DNA of 64,000 bases from a bacterium (GCA_017470245.1 JAFUEV010000007.1:1-64000), one strand, 5' to 3'; shown: positions 39,571 to 48,524, counted from the first letter of the stretch. Notes: a model not told the origin generated them from the letters alone. Numbers and translations are program-made.

Positions 39571-40410
39571 TTATTTAGAACTATTTAAAAATTTAATTAT
39601 AAGTCTATTTGAAATACTTAAAGGAAGCCTTGAAAGCCATTCTGCAACAACCGCCTGATTACCTACATTATATGAAGGTTTTGGATTTTTACAATTGATA
39701 ACTTTTATAATTTTATCAACAACAAAGTAAGTTTCTATAGCATTTTCATTGTTTTCTAAAGCTTTTTTTTCGATGGAAAGCAATTGTTTTTCATATTTAT
39801 TCTTTGCTTCTTCACTTATATTTGTAAAATATTCTCTTGCCTTTTTAACAGACTTATTCCAAATAGGTGTTTTAACAGAAGATGGTTTTATTGAAATAAC
39901 TTTTATATTATCTTTATTTTCTAAAGCAAAAGAATTAAATAAGATATCCAATGCTCTTTTAGAAGCACAGTAAGGAGCAACAAAAGGAAATACACCTGAT
40001 GCTGCCATAGAACTTATATTAATAATTCTTGAATTATGTAACAACGGCATAAACTTTTGAACAACTGCAACTGCACCAAAAGTATTAACATCAAATTGTT
40101 CTTTTAATTTTTTTACATCTATCAATTCAACAGGCCCGCCAACGGCAATACCGGCATTGTTTATTAAAACATCTAATGATTTAGCATTTTTCATAACAAA
40201 CCAAAAGGCCTTTTCTATACTTGCTGCATTTGTTACATCAATATATACACCCTGAATATTTTCATTAAGATTTTCTATTTCTTCTTTGTCAATTTTACGT
40301 CTTATACCCGCAAAAACTTTATGACCTTCTTTTGCGAGTCTTATAGCAGTTTCTCTGCCAATTCCGGAGGAAGCTCCGGTTATAAATATAGTTAAATTTC
40401 TTTTTTCCAT
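39571..40410 (-). CDS. Short-chain dehydrogenase/reductase
   Basis: 279-residue classical SDR: TGASSGIGRETAIRL cofactor site, NNAGIAVGG, NISSMAASGVF and YCASKRAL (catalytic Ser/Tyr/Lys). C-terminal 80 residues form a less conserved substrate region. The substrate is unknown. It is divergent from yraN with 41 bases between the starts. Confidence 0.92.
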   Translation of the reverse strand: MEKRNLTIFITGASSGIGRETAIRLAKEGHKVFAGIRRKIDKEEIENLNENIQGVYIDVTNAASIEKAFWFVMKNAKSLDVLINNAGIAVGGPVELIDVKKLKEQFDVNTFGAVAVVQKFMPLLHNSRIINISSMAASGVFPFVAPYCASKRALDILFNSFALENKDNIKVISIKPSSVKTPIWNKSVKKAREYFTNISEEAKNKYEKQLLSIEKKALENNENAIETYFVVDKIIKVINCKNPKPSYNVGNQAVVAEWLSRLPLSISNRLIIKFLNSSK

Positions 40411-40439
40411 AATACCTAATAATTATCACAAAATTTTGA

Positions 40440-40445
40440 TATAAT
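40440..40445 (+). promoter_or_regulatory. yraN promoter, extended -10, apparently leaderless
   Basis: TGATATAAT is a full extended -10 element (TATAAT 40440-40445). It ends 6 bases before the yraN ATG, and no Shine-Dalgarno sequence lies between. Confidence 0.5.
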
Positions 40446-40451
40446 CAAATC

Positions 40452-40817
40452 ATGAATTTAAAAGCGAATACAGATAAAGGCAAACAAGGTGAACTTATCG
40501 CACAAGAATACATAAAAAAGTGCGGTATGAAGATAATTGAATGCAATTGGCATTATTCTAAAAATGCTGAAATAGATATTATAGCAGAAGAAAAAGATAC
40601 ACTGGTTTTTATTGAAGTAAAAACCAGACTATCACTAAATTTCGGGCATCCTTTTGAAGCAATAACTCAGGAAAAAATAAATAAAATAAATACGGCAATT
40701 CTTGCATACTTAAAGCAATGCGATAAGACATACAAAAATTACCGTTTCGACGGAATAGCAATAATAGGATTACAAAATCCGAAAATTGAATATTTAAAAG
40801 ATATCGGTCAATTTTAG
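40452..40817 (+). CDS. yraN: YraN/UPF0102 family nuclease-fold protein
   Basis: 121 residues with the UPF0102 signature: KGKQGELIAQEY, NAEIDIIAEEKDTLVFIEVKTR and GHPFEAIT. The D...E-x-K set matches a PD-(D/E)xK nuclease fold; biological role is unclear. It ends one base before the convergent surE gene. Confidence 0.93.
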   Translation: MNLKANTDKGKQGELIAQEYIKKCGMKIIECNWHYSKNAEIDIIAEEKDTLVFIEVKTRLSLNFGHPFEAITQEKINKINTAILAYLKQCDKTYKNYRFDGIAIIGLQNPKIEYLKDIGQF

Positions 40818-40818
40818 A

Positions 40819-41610
40819 CTAAAGCCAATTTGATATATCTTCTTTACAAAGTGCTTTTTCTAATTCAGGCATAACGGAAGAGAGTGTCATTTCAAAAGTT
40901 ATTGGAGTAACCGATACTTTATTCCATCTTAAAGCATTCAAATCGGAATCATCATTTTCACATTGTTTAATAAGCTCGCCTGCCATCCAGTAATATACTT
41001 TACCTCTGGGGTCAACACGTTTATCATATTCATCCGTAAACATTTTTCCGCCAAGTCTTGTAATGGCAATTCCTGCAAGTTCTTCAAGCATTAATCCCGG
41101 AACATTAATATTTAATATAGATTTAGGCGGGAAATTAAAATCTTTAACTTTATGCAAAAATTTAGACATAAAAACAGCAACATTTTTAAATAATTCAGGT
41201 TCAGAAGTCATACTTGCAAGAGAAACAGCAATCGCAGGATACCCCATCATGGCACCTTCCATTGCACAACTTACCGTTCCCGAATACAAAATATCAGACC
41301 CTAAATTAGGCCCATGGTTAATACCTGATATAATCAAATCAGGTTTTTCATCTTCACTTAATATTGCATTTATACCTATCTTAACGCAGTCACCCGGAGT
41401 ACCACTTGTTATCCATATTCTTTTAGCACCAAATTTGGATTCCAATTCTTCAACTCTTATTGGCGTATGTAATGTTAAAGAATGCCCTGCAGCACTTCTT
41501 TCTCTATCAGGTGCAACAACATATACTTCATGTTCTTTACTCAATTCCAATGTTAAGGCTTTTATACCTTCAGCCATAACTCCATCATCATTAGATAACA
41601 ATATTTTCAT
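40819..41610 (-). CDS. surE: 5'/3'-nucleotidase SurE
   Basis: 263-residue metal-dependent phosphatase acting on nucleoside monophosphates and related substrates. The metal site SNDDG (about 6-10) and the downstream SGINHGPNLGSDILYSGTV are both diagnostic. It is the last gene of the aroC-aroK-aroB run and lies 53 bases after aroB. Confidence 0.96.
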   Translation of the reverse strand: MKILLSNDDGVMAEGIKALTLELSKEHEVYVVAPDRERSAAGHSLTLHTPIRVEELESKFGAKRIWITSGTPGDCVKIGINAILSEDEKPDLIISGINHGPNLGSDILYSGTVSCAMEGAMMGYPAIAVSLASMTSEPELFKNVAVFMSKFLHKVKDFNFPPKSILNINVPGLMLEELAGIAITRLGGKMFTDEYDKRVDPRGKVYYWMAGELIKQCENDDSDLNALRWNKVSVTPITFEMTLSSVMPELEKALCKEDISNWL

Positions 41611-41663
41611 ATAAACCCCTTTGCTGCTCGCTCTGACACTTTATTGCATTTACATGCTCTTAT

Positions 41664-42752
41664 TTATTTAATACCCTTTAGTATAAGATTTTTATCAATA
41701 TTATGTTCAATACTCACTTTAAAATTATCGTTAGGCATTACAAAATTTATATTACTGTCTGAAACTTTTTTATCAGATTTCATTAATGAATAAAATTTTT
41801 CTTTATCAACTGAAAAATCAACATCTGTAATTAGCCCATATTGATTAATCAGCTCTATTGCAGAATTATAGTAATCTATAGATATTTTATTTAGTTCTTT
41901 TGCAATGCAGAAAATATATTTCATTCCTATAGAAACGGCTTCCCCATGAGTATATTTTTTATACTCGGTTATACTTTCAATAGCATGAGCATAAGTATGT
42001 CCAAAGTTTAATATAGCTCTTAAACCTTTTTCTTTCTCATCCTGATTAACAACCGCACTTTTTAATGAACAACAAATTTTGATTAACTCTTTTATAGTAC
42101 TTTTATCTTTTTTAAAAACTAATTCTCTATTTCTTTTCAAAAAATTATAAAATTCAAACTTTTCTTGAGCATTACAAGAATTTTCAATAAACGAATATTT
42201 TATAACTTCACTTAATCCTGTTTTAAACTGCCTTTCATCGAGAGTTTCAAGAGTATCAACATCAGCAAGGACAAGTTTAGGCTGATAAAAAGCACCTATC
42301 ATATTTTTACCTAATTTATGATTAACCGCTACTTTACCTCCAACGGAAGAATCGACCTGAGCTAAAAGGGTTGTGGGTATTTGTATAAAATCAATACCTC
42401 TTTGATAAATAGCAGCAGCAAAACCGGCCATATCGCCTATAACTCCGCCACCTAATGCAATAATTGCATCTTTGCGTTCCATTTTGATTTCTAATGCTTT
42501 ATCCAGAATTTTATTTAAAATCTCAACATTTTTATATTCTTCACCATCAGGAAGAACAATAAAATCAACATTGTCTTTTTCTAATTTTTTTCCATACAAA
42601 GGAAATACCGTGCTATTAGTAACAACCAAAAATTTATTTGCTTTTGTATATTTTGTTATATAGTCATAAGCTTTATCAAGTATACCTTTTTCAATAACAA
42701 TAGGATATGAACTTTCTTTTTGAGAATTAATTTTTACGTTAACAATAGTCAT
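41664..42752 (-). CDS. aroB: 3-dehydroquinate synthase
   Basis: Second step of the shikimate pathway; NAD-dependent cyclisation of DAHP. Visible: LPDGEEYKN, GGGVIGDMAGFAAAIYQRG, QIPTTLLAQVDSSVGGKVAVN, and LNFGHTYAHAIE (metal-binding His). 362 residues, complete. It overlaps aroK by 14 bases. Confidence 0.97.
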   Translation of the reverse strand: MTIVNVKINSQKESSYPIVIEKGILDKAYDYITKYTKANKFLVVTNSTVFPLYGKKLEKDNVDFIVLPDGEEYKNVEILNKILDKALEIKMERKDAIIALGGGVIGDMAGFAAAIYQRGIDFIQIPTTLLAQVDSSVGGKVAVNHKLGKNMIGAFYQPKLVLADVDTLETLDERQFKTGLSEVIKYSFIENSCNAQEKFEFYNFLKRNRELVFKKDKSTIKELIKICCSLKSAVVNQDEKEKGLRAILNFGHTYAHAIESITEYKKYTHGEAVSIGMKYIFCIAKELNKISIDYYNSAIELINQYGLITDVDFSVDKEKFYSLMKSDKKVSDSNINFVMPNDNFKVSIEHNIDKNLILKGIK

Positions 42753-43248
42753 TTATTTTCTCCGTTATCTCTTTTACAACCATTTGCGGAGTTTTGTTAT
42801 CTGTTTCAATTATATAGTGTGCAAGTTCATAACGGCAACTTCTTTCATTTAAAAGATTGATAATTTTTTCACGAACTTCATCACAATTTAATAGCGGTCG
42901 CTCTTTATTATTTTTAACTCTCTCATATAAAATATCAGCACTTGCTTTTAAATATACAACTTTTGATTTTTCTTTAAGTAAAGACAAATTAATATCTGAT
43001 TTTATAATTCCGCCGCCTGTAGATATTATTTGATTGTCATTATTTAAAGTATTTTTTAAAATATCTGTTTCAATCTTTCTAAAATATGATTCTCCATACT
43101 TTTCAAAAATTTCATTTATTGTTATGCCTTCTTGTTGAACAATCATTTTATCCGTATCAACAAATGCATAAATACCAAAACTTTCAGACAATAACTTGCC
43201 TACGGTTGTTTTTCCGGCACCCATCATTCCAATTAATGAAATATTCAT
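42739..43248 (-). CDS. aroK: Shikimate kinase
   Basis: 169-residue ATP-dependent kinase that phosphorylates shikimate. P-loop GMMGAGKTTVGKL (about 7-19), DTDK, GESYFRKIE, STGGGI and ERPLL (lid region RPLL) are visible. Its ends overlap aroB by 14 bases and follow aroC by 3 bases, a tight run. Confidence 0.96.
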   Translation of the reverse strand: MNISLIGMMGAGKTTVGKLLSESFGIYAFVDTDKMIVQQEGITINEIFEKYGESYFRKIETDILKNTLNNDNQIISTGGGIIKSDINLSLLKEKSKVVYLKASADILYERVKNNKERPLLNCDEVREKIINLLNERSCRYELAHYIIETDNKTPQMVVKEITEKINDYC

Positions 43249-43251
43249 AGA

Positions 43252-44430
43252 TTACCTTTCGGAAATTCTTTTGATGTAATTATCATAATTAGTTTTCATT
43301 TCAGAATAACTGTCATGAGAGAATTTTTCGAGCATTGCATCAGCAAGTACGATAGCAACCATAGATTCTGCAATAACAGCACATGCTGCAACAGCACAAG
43401 TATCAGAACGTTCAAAATGAGCTTGAACGGCTTCTTTTGAATCAATAGCAACAGAATTTAACGGTTTTAGCATTGTAGGAATAGCTTTCATTGAAGCAGA
43501 AACAACAATATCTTCACCGTTTGTCATACCGCCTTCAATACCGCCTGCGTTGTTAGTTTTCCTTGTATATTTTCCATTCTCACAGAAAAGTTCATCATGA
43601 AATTCAGAACCTTTTAATTCTGCGCACAATGAACCGGAACCTATTTCAACTGATTTGACAGCCTGTATACTCATAATAGCTTGTGCTATTTGTCCATCTA
43701 TTTTTCTATCCCAATGAACAAATGAACCTAAACCAACAGGCACATTTTTAAATATAACTTTAAAACTACCGCCCAAAGTATCACCTTCTGATTTAGCATC
43801 ATCAATTGCTTTTTTCATAGCATTATAGGTTTCATTATCACAAGTTCTCAAATCAGAATTTTCAATATTATCCTTAAATTCAAACAGATTTGAAGGTAAA
43901 CTTGCTTTTACATTACCAATTTGAGAAACTACAGAAATTCCTTCAATTCCAAACTGTTTCAATATAGATTTTGCAATTGCACCAACAGCGACACGAGTTG
44001 TTGTTTCCCGTGCACTGGAACGTTCAAGAACATTTCTTATATCAAAATGATTATATTTTAATGCTCCTGCAAAATCTGCATGCCCGGGACGTACGTTTTT
44101 TATAAATTTAGAATTTATTAAATTAATATTTTCAGATGTTTGTTCAACTTTTTCAGTATTCATTGGGATAACCCAATTTTCCCAATCTTTATTTTCAATT
44201 TGCAAACATATTGGAGCACCTGTCGATACACCGTGTCTAACACCTGACAGAATAACTGCTTTATCTTTTTCAATAAGCATTCTTCCGCCTCTTCCATAAC
44301 CGACCTGTCTGCGTGTCAATTCATTATTGATATAATCAATATCTATATTTATACCTGAAGGGACGCCTTCTATTATCGCATTCAAGCACTTACCGTGGGA
44401 TTCACCTGATGTTAAAAATCTGAATATCAT
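43252..44430 (-). CDS. aroC: Chorismate synthase
   Basis: FMN-dependent last shared step of aromatic amino-acid synthesis. Signatures: TSGESHGKCL, RRQVGYGRGGRM, RPGHADFAGALKY, ERSSARETTTRVAVGAI, and GSFVHWDRKIDGQ. At 392 residues it is complete. It is the first gene of the aroC-aroK-aroB-surE run. Confidence 0.97.
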   Translation of the reverse strand: MIFRFLTSGESHGKCLNAIIEGVPSGINIDIDYINNELTRRQVGYGRGGRMLIEKDKAVILSGVRHGVSTGAPICLQIENKDWENWVIPMNTEKVEQTSENINLINSKFIKNVRPGHADFAGALKYNHFDIRNVLERSSARETTTRVAVGAIAKSILKQFGIEGISVVSQIGNVKASLPSNLFEFKDNIENSDLRTCDNETYNAMKKAIDDAKSEGDTLGGSFKVIFKNVPVGLGSFVHWDRKIDGQIAQAIMSIQAVKSVEIGSGSLCAELKGSEFHDELFCENGKYTRKTNNAGGIEGGMTNGEDIVVSASMKAIPTMLKPLNSVAIDSKEAVQAHFERSDTCAVAACAVIAESMVAIVLADAMLEKFSHDSYSEMKTNYDNYIKRISER

Positions 44431-44730
44431 AAATTACCTTTTCTATGTAATTATTATAACAAAATTTTCTAAACAAAATATATAAAATTCATTTTATAAA
44501 AAATAGAATGTAAACAAAAAATTTAAGCATGAGCACATGCCTGTAACATATTGAAATCTGCTATAGATATAGCAATTGAGCTCTATTTAAGAATCTGATT
44601 GCACATGACATTGTCAAGTAAAAAAAGTGTAATTTTGACAAATATTTCAATATTAACGATTGTAAAATTTAATTTAAACACATTTTTCAAGGCAAAAGAC
44701 ATTTGTAAAAAATCATTAAAAAATATTTCC
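44431..44730. promoter_or_regulatory. Intergenic region between aroC and the deoB leader
   Basis: About 300 AT-rich bases with no gene seen. Two short inverted repeats stand out: GCTATA-GA-TATAGC at 44560-44573 and TTGTCAA...TTGACAA at 44611-44641. They may be operators or promoter -35 boxes for the divergent aroC operon. Confidence 0.3.
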
Positions 44731-44759
44731 TTGTAAGTAGTGTGTTGAAGTTTTACTAT
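44731..44759 (+). promoter_or_regulatory. Promoter of the deoB upstream leader RNA
   Basis: TTGTAA (44731-44736), 17-base spacer, TACTAT (44754-44759). It would start an RNA near 44767, ending at the terminator at 44923. Confidence 0.5.
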
Positions 44760-44766
44760 TTAAACA

Positions 44767-44926
44767 CAAAGCAAAAAGCAGCTATTGGAAGGAGTGATGG
44801 CAGAGCTTTCTTTTGGGAAAGAGTGAGAAAATCAAAGGGGATTTTTAAGGTTAGAAACTATTAAAAAAAGAATTTAATCGAGCGAGATTGGGGATTTATT
44901 AAAAGTTCTGTTAACAGAACTTTTTT
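44767..44926 (+). ncRNA. Candidate leader/attenuator RNA upstream of deoB
   Basis: About 160 bases from the promoter to a strong terminator. CAGAGCTTT (44801-44809) can pair with the terminator 5' arm AAAGTTCTG (44902-44910) through nine pairs including one G-U, making a possible antiterminator. It overlaps a competing hairpin CTTTC/GAAAG (44806-44810 with 44817-44821). A nine-codon frame ATG...TGA (44797-44826) begins just behind AAGGAG. No known riboswitch consensus is recognised. Confidence 0.45.
44902..44923 (+). terminator. Terminator upstream of deoB
   Basis: Perfect palindrome AAAGTTCTG-TTAA-CAGAACTTT (44902-44923) followed by a T-run; 57 bases before the deoB ATG. Confidence 0.8.
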
Positions 44927-44980
44927 TATGCAAAAAAACGGAAATGTATTATACTAATTGAGTAGAATAGGAGTTTTTAT

Positions 44981-46159
44981 ATGAAAAGAGCAATTGTAAT
45001 TGTTATAGATTCAATGGGTATAGGAGCTATGCCTGATTGTAAAGAATACGGAGATATTCCGGAATGTAATACATTATGTAACGTCGCAAAATCCGTAAAT
45101 GGGTTACATGCACCTAATTTTTATAAATTAGGTCTCGGTAATTTGGCTGATGTTCAAGGAATAGCCAAAAATCCAACACCAATTGCTCAATATGGAATAA
45201 TGAAAGAAAAATCAAAAGGTAAAGATACAACAACAGGTCACTGGGAAATGATGGGATTAATTCTTGATAAACCTTTTAAAGTATACCCGAAAGGATTTCC
45301 TGCAGAGTTAATAGAAAAATTTGTAAAAGAAACAAATTGTGGAGGTATATTAGCAAACTACCCTGCATCAGGGACTAAAGTCATTGAAGATTTTCACGAA
45401 GAACACGCCAAAACTAAATTTCCGATTATATATACCAGTGCAGATAGTGTATTCCAAATAGCTGCTGATGTTGATGTGATTCCGCTTGACACTTTATACA
45501 AATATTGTGAAATTGCTCGAAGCATATTAACTGATGAATACAATGTATCAAGAGTTATAGCAAGACCCTATCATCTGGTAGACGGCAAACCTGTTAGAAT
45601 AGGTGCAAAAAGACGTGACTATTCAGTTGAACCGTTTACGGATTCTACTTGCGATATAATAATAAAAAACAACGGTTCCGTTTTAGGAATAGGGAAAATC
45701 GAAGATATTTTTGTCGGTAAAGGCATTTCTCATGCTATACACACTGGCGGAAATACAGAAGGACTTGAAATTACTCTTAAAGCAATCAAAAATGAGCTTC
45801 CGTTAAACAACTTAAAAACAACAAAATATAATATTGATAAATATGACAAACAATTTATATTTACAAATCTGGTAGATACAGATATGTTATACGGCCACAG
45901 AAATGATTTTAGAGGATATGCAAAAGCAATAGAAGAAATAGATACATATTTACCCAAAATCATAGCAGCTATGACAGAAGATGATTTATTAATCATAACA
46001 GCTGACCATGGTTGTGACCCAACTGTTCCGGGTACTGATCACACAAGAGAACAAGTTCCGTTAATAATTTATTCAAAAAATATAAAAGGCGGAATGTTAC
46101 CTGAAATAAATACATTCAGTTATATATCTGACAGAATTTTAGATTGGTTTAATATATAA
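44981..46159 (+). CDS. deoB: Phosphopentomutase
   Basis: Interconverts ribose-1- and ribose-5-phosphate (and deoxy forms) in nucleoside salvage. N-terminal DSMGIGAMPD and the phosphorylated Thr motif GKDTTTGHWEMMG are clear, and the metal-binding ITADHGCDPTVPGTDHTREQVPLI is at the C-terminus. 392 residues, complete. TAGGAG lies 7 bases upstream of the ATG. A terminator-bearing leader precedes it. Confidence 0.96.
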   Translation: MKRAIVIVIDSMGIGAMPDCKEYGDIPECNTLCNVAKSVNGLHAPNFYKLGLGNLADVQGIAKNPTPIAQYGIMKEKSKGKDTTTGHWEMMGLILDKPFKVYPKGFPAELIEKFVKETNCGGILANYPASGTKVIEDFHEEHAKTKFPIIYTSADSVFQIAADVDVIPLDTLYKYCEIARSILTDEYNVSRVIARPYHLVDGKPVRIGAKRRDYSVEPFTDSTCDIIIKNNGSVLGIGKIEDIFVGKGISHAIHTGGNTEGLEITLKAIKNELPLNNLKTTKYNIDKYDKQFIFTNLVDTDMLYGHRNDFRGYAKAIEEIDTYLPKIIAAMTEDDLLIITADHGCDPTVPGTDHTREQVPLIIYSKNIKGGMLPEINTFSYISDRILDWFNI

Positions 46160-46183
46160 CATATTTTATTCGGTATACCTAAA
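46159..46183 (+). promoter_or_regulatory. DtxR/MntR-type operator copy A
   Basis: A 25-base element centred on GGTATACC, identical to the inverse complement of copy B at 48456-48480. It begins in the last base of the deoB stop and lies upstream of the promoter for the gene at 46408. Confidence 0.6.
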
Positions 46184-46219
46184 CATATTTTTATTATTAA
46201 GTTTTTATACAGATACCCA

Positions 46220-46248
46220 TTGACAATTTAATTTGTTTCTGTTTTTAT
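46220..46248 (+). promoter_or_regulatory. Promoter for the 46408 leader
   Basis: TTGACA (46220-46225), 17-base spacer, TTTTAT (46243-46248). Transcription would start near 46255, just downstream of the operator copy A. Confidence 0.5.
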
Positions 46249-46254
46249 TTTGTT

Positions 46255-46407
46255 ATGAACAAATTAGCTTACCAAAATTCAATCTTTTGTTGTTGCAAGT
46301 ACTTAAACAAGGACTTGCAGCTTCTCTGATATTTTAAAAGCTATAATACAATGATTCAAGTTCTTGTTTTTTATTGAAACAAGAACTTTTTTTATGGAGA
46401 AAAGGAA
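46255..46407 (+). ncRNA. Attenuator/riboswitch-like leader upstream of 46408 gene
   Basis: Three mutually exclusive helices are visible. Hairpin 1 pairs GCAAGT (46295-46300) with ACTTGC (46313-46318). The strand 46305-46317 can instead pair with 46357-46369 through 13 pairs with one G-U (antiterminator). Those same bases 46358-46369 form the 5' arm of the terminator (46358-46388 plus T-run). A ribosome-binding site and ATG follow only 15 bases later. No ligand consensus is recognised. Confidence 0.6.
46358..46393 (+). terminator. Terminator hairpin inside the 46408 leader
   Basis: 12-bp perfect stem AAGTTCTTGTTT / AAACAAGAACTT with 7-base loop and T-run, 15 bases before the ATG. Confidence 0.8.
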
Positions 46408-47928
46408 ATGAAAATCACTAACGAAACAAACAAAATCAATTTTAAAAACAACGGTATGTCTACGCTAAGCAGCGCTTTATACACACTTGGTAACAATGAT
46501 ATGTTAAATGCATCAGCAATAGATGTTTTTGCCATGGATACGCCAAGAACTATTGTAGAATTTAAAAACAGAGGTAAAAATGCAGGTATAGAAATGGCAT
46601 TTAGAGAATATACAGGAACTTTTATCGCCGAATTTTCAGCCGCAGTTTTTGCACTTTTAACATCTAAAATAGTTTCAAAATTTTATAAACCAAATATAAA
46701 AGTCAATTCGGATTCTTGGGCAACTAATAACGCACTGGACACTTTTAATGATATTTTTCAAAAATCGGATAAAACGCCAAAAGATTTTGTAAAACGTTCA
46801 ATAGAATCAATAAGAGGATTAAAAGGGAAAAAAACGCAGACATTAGCATCTGCGCCAAAAGAAAAACTCGAACCAATAATTGATGAATTAACGGAAGTAA
46901 TTACAACCGTAAAAGATAAAAAGGCAGTAAAGAGTATTACGGAAGGTGTAAAAGATAAAATAATTGAAGTTCTTGGGGCTGATAATAACATAACAGTTGC
47001 ATCAGGAAATAAAGAGGTTACGGCAAATCTTTCTCATACATTAAGAGACATAACTGACCTTGGAAAAAATGTATTTTTTTCTGCAACAAAGCAAAACAGC
47101 GAAGAAGTTATATCTAAACTAAAGACACTAAACAAATCACGAATAATGTTTGCAATTCCGGCTTCTATGGCACTTGCAATTACAAATCAATATATAAACC
47201 GTCAACTAACAAAAAAAAGAACAGGTATAGATAATTTTGTAGGCGAAAACAACTATGAACAAAATGTAAAAAATAAGAATGAGAAGAAAAGTCAAAAAGG
47301 ATTATTAGCGAAAAAAGCTTTATCTGCAGGTGTTTTTCTAACAATGCTTACAAAAGTAATGGGCGTAAAAAAGCCTTCGGACTTTGTTAATAAATTAGAA
47401 TTTGACGGACCTGCAACAAGTGGTAATGCGATTAAAACTGTATATGGAACATTAATTCTCGGCAGAATCTTTGCATCTAAAGATACAACTGAATTAAGAG
47501 AAACGACAATAAGAGATTATTTGGGATTTTTAAGCTGGCTTGTACTTGGAGGATTTGTAGCAAAAGGAGTAGGTCAAGCTTTAGACCCCAAACAACAAGA
47601 GTTATTTAACATTAAAAAAGCAGGTAAAGGTATAAAGCATTGGCTAACAGATGTTTCATTAAAATCACAAAAAGAAATTATTGCTCAAGGCGGAAATATT
47701 AAAAAGAATCTTGCTAAACTTAATTTGGCACAACTTTCCGGTATTGCATACAGTGCAGTAATGCTTGGTATTTTACTTCCAAAACTTAATATAGCTATGA
47801 CAAAACGTAAAGGAAAAAAAGAAGATACAAAAAATGAATTAATTTTAAATAACTCATTTTTAGCAAAATACACTTTTGATAATTTTGAAGAAGAAATAAA
47901 GAATACAAAAGCGAATACAGCCGGCTAA
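46408..47928 (+). CDS. Unknown membrane-associated protein with F-motif N-terminus
   Basis: 506 residues starting MKITNETNKINFKNNG; the INFK motif is at 10-13. At least three hydrophobic segments are visible (about 73-88, 249-264, and several between 367-395 and 450-465), so it is likely membrane associated. Between them are Lys/Glu-rich helical regions. No family recognised and no signal peptide. GGAGAAAAGG precedes the ATG. Its 3' end overlaps the convergent DtxR-type regulator gene by 4 bases, and its leader carries the regulator's candidate operator, so metal-dependent control is plausible. Confidence 0.6.
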   Translation: MKITNETNKINFKNNGMSTLSSALYTLGNNDMLNASAIDVFAMDTPRTIVEFKNRGKNAGIEMAFREYTGTFIAEFSAAVFALLTSKIVSKFYKPNIKVNSDSWATNNALDTFNDIFQKSDKTPKDFVKRSIESIRGLKGKKTQTLASAPKEKLEPIIDELTEVITTVKDKKAVKSITEGVKDKIIEVLGADNNITVASGNKEVTANLSHTLRDITDLGKNVFFSATKQNSEEVISKLKTLNKSRIMFAIPASMALAITNQYINRQLTKKRTGIDNFVGENNYEQNVKNKNEKKSQKGLLAKKALSAGVFLTMLTKVMGVKKPSDFVNKLEFDGPATSGNAIKTVYGTLILGRIFASKDTTELRETTIRDYLGFLSWLVLGGFVAKGVGQALDPKQQELFNIKKAGKGIKHWLTDVSLKSQKEIIAQGGNIKKNLAKLNLAQLSGIAYSAVMLGILLPKLNIAMTKRKGKKEDTKNELILNNSFLAKYTFDNFEEEIKNTKANTAG

Positions 47929-48443
47929 TTACAAGAACCGGAACAACATTTAGAATTGTCAAACTTTGTTTTGTTTTTAATACAAGTATTACATTTATCT
48001 TTCATTTTTCCGTTAGCAGAAAAATATTTATAGCTATTTACCCACTTTGGCTCTTTACAGGAACATTTTTCCATAAAAGAAAGAAAAGTTACAAATTTAT
48101 CCAAGACATCTTCTGTCATAGAATATTCAATTTTTTTAGCATTTTCTTCAATTGAACTTTGTTCTACCATTAAAACTTTTTCTAAAAAATTTGAAATTGT
48201 TTTATGTCGCTTAATTTTGGTTTCTGCTTTCTTTTTACCTTTTAGAGTAATAGTAATAATTCCATAGGGAACATAGTTAATAAATTTCCTTTCGGCAAGC
48301 GTTTTAACAGCATCAGACGTAGCAGGACCACCGATATTTAAATAACTGGAAACGTCCTTTACCCTTGCCGCTTTATTAACTTTTACTATTTCATATATTG
48401 CAAGTAAATATTTTTCAAGACTTTCAGTAAGCTCATTTTGCAT
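47925..48443 (-). CDS. DtxR/MntR-family regulator with Cys-rich tail
   Basis: Start set at ATG 48443, preceded by AAAAAGGA. 172 residues: a winged-helix domain (about 5-70; YLLAIYEIVKVNKAARVKDVSSYLNIG, ATSDAVKTLAERKFI) and the family dimerisation region (RHKTISNFLEKVL and IEYSMTEDVLDKF). The last 45 residues are rich in Cys (CSC, CNTC, CCSGSC), replacing the usual SH3-like domain. It probably represses genes in response to Mn/Fe or another metal; the Cys tail suggests thiol-metal binding. An identical operator element lies upstream of it and of 46408. Confidence 0.85.
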   Translation of the reverse strand: MQNELTESLEKYLLAIYEIVKVNKAARVKDVSSYLNIGGPATSDAVKTLAERKFINYVPYGIITITLKGKKKAETKIKRHKTISNFLEKVLMVEQSSIEENAKKIEYSMTEDVLDKFVTFLSFMEKCSCKEPKWVNSYKYFSANGKMKDKCNTCIKNKTKFDNSKCCSGSCN

Positions 48444-48455
48444 AATAAAATCCTT

Positions 48456-48480
48456 TTTAGGTATACCGAATAAAATATGT
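48456..48480 (-). promoter_or_regulatory. DtxR/MntR-type operator copy B
   Basis: Exact inverse copy of copy A, ending 12 bases before the regulator's ATG and close to its Shine-Dalgarno site. This supports autoregulation. Confidence 0.65.
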
Positions 48481-48524
48481 CCATGCCATAATATAACATA
48501 AAACAATAATAAAAAGGAAGTAAT

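Noticed and set aside
44767..44926. 6S, SRP or RNase P RNA
   Set aside because: The long closing stem of 6S, the SRP GGAAGCAG loop and RNase P core signatures are absent.
46343..46348. TATAAT as promoter of the 46408 gene
   Set aside because: Transcription would begin right at the terminator hairpin, and there is no -35 at proper spacing; the upstream TTGACA promoter is better.
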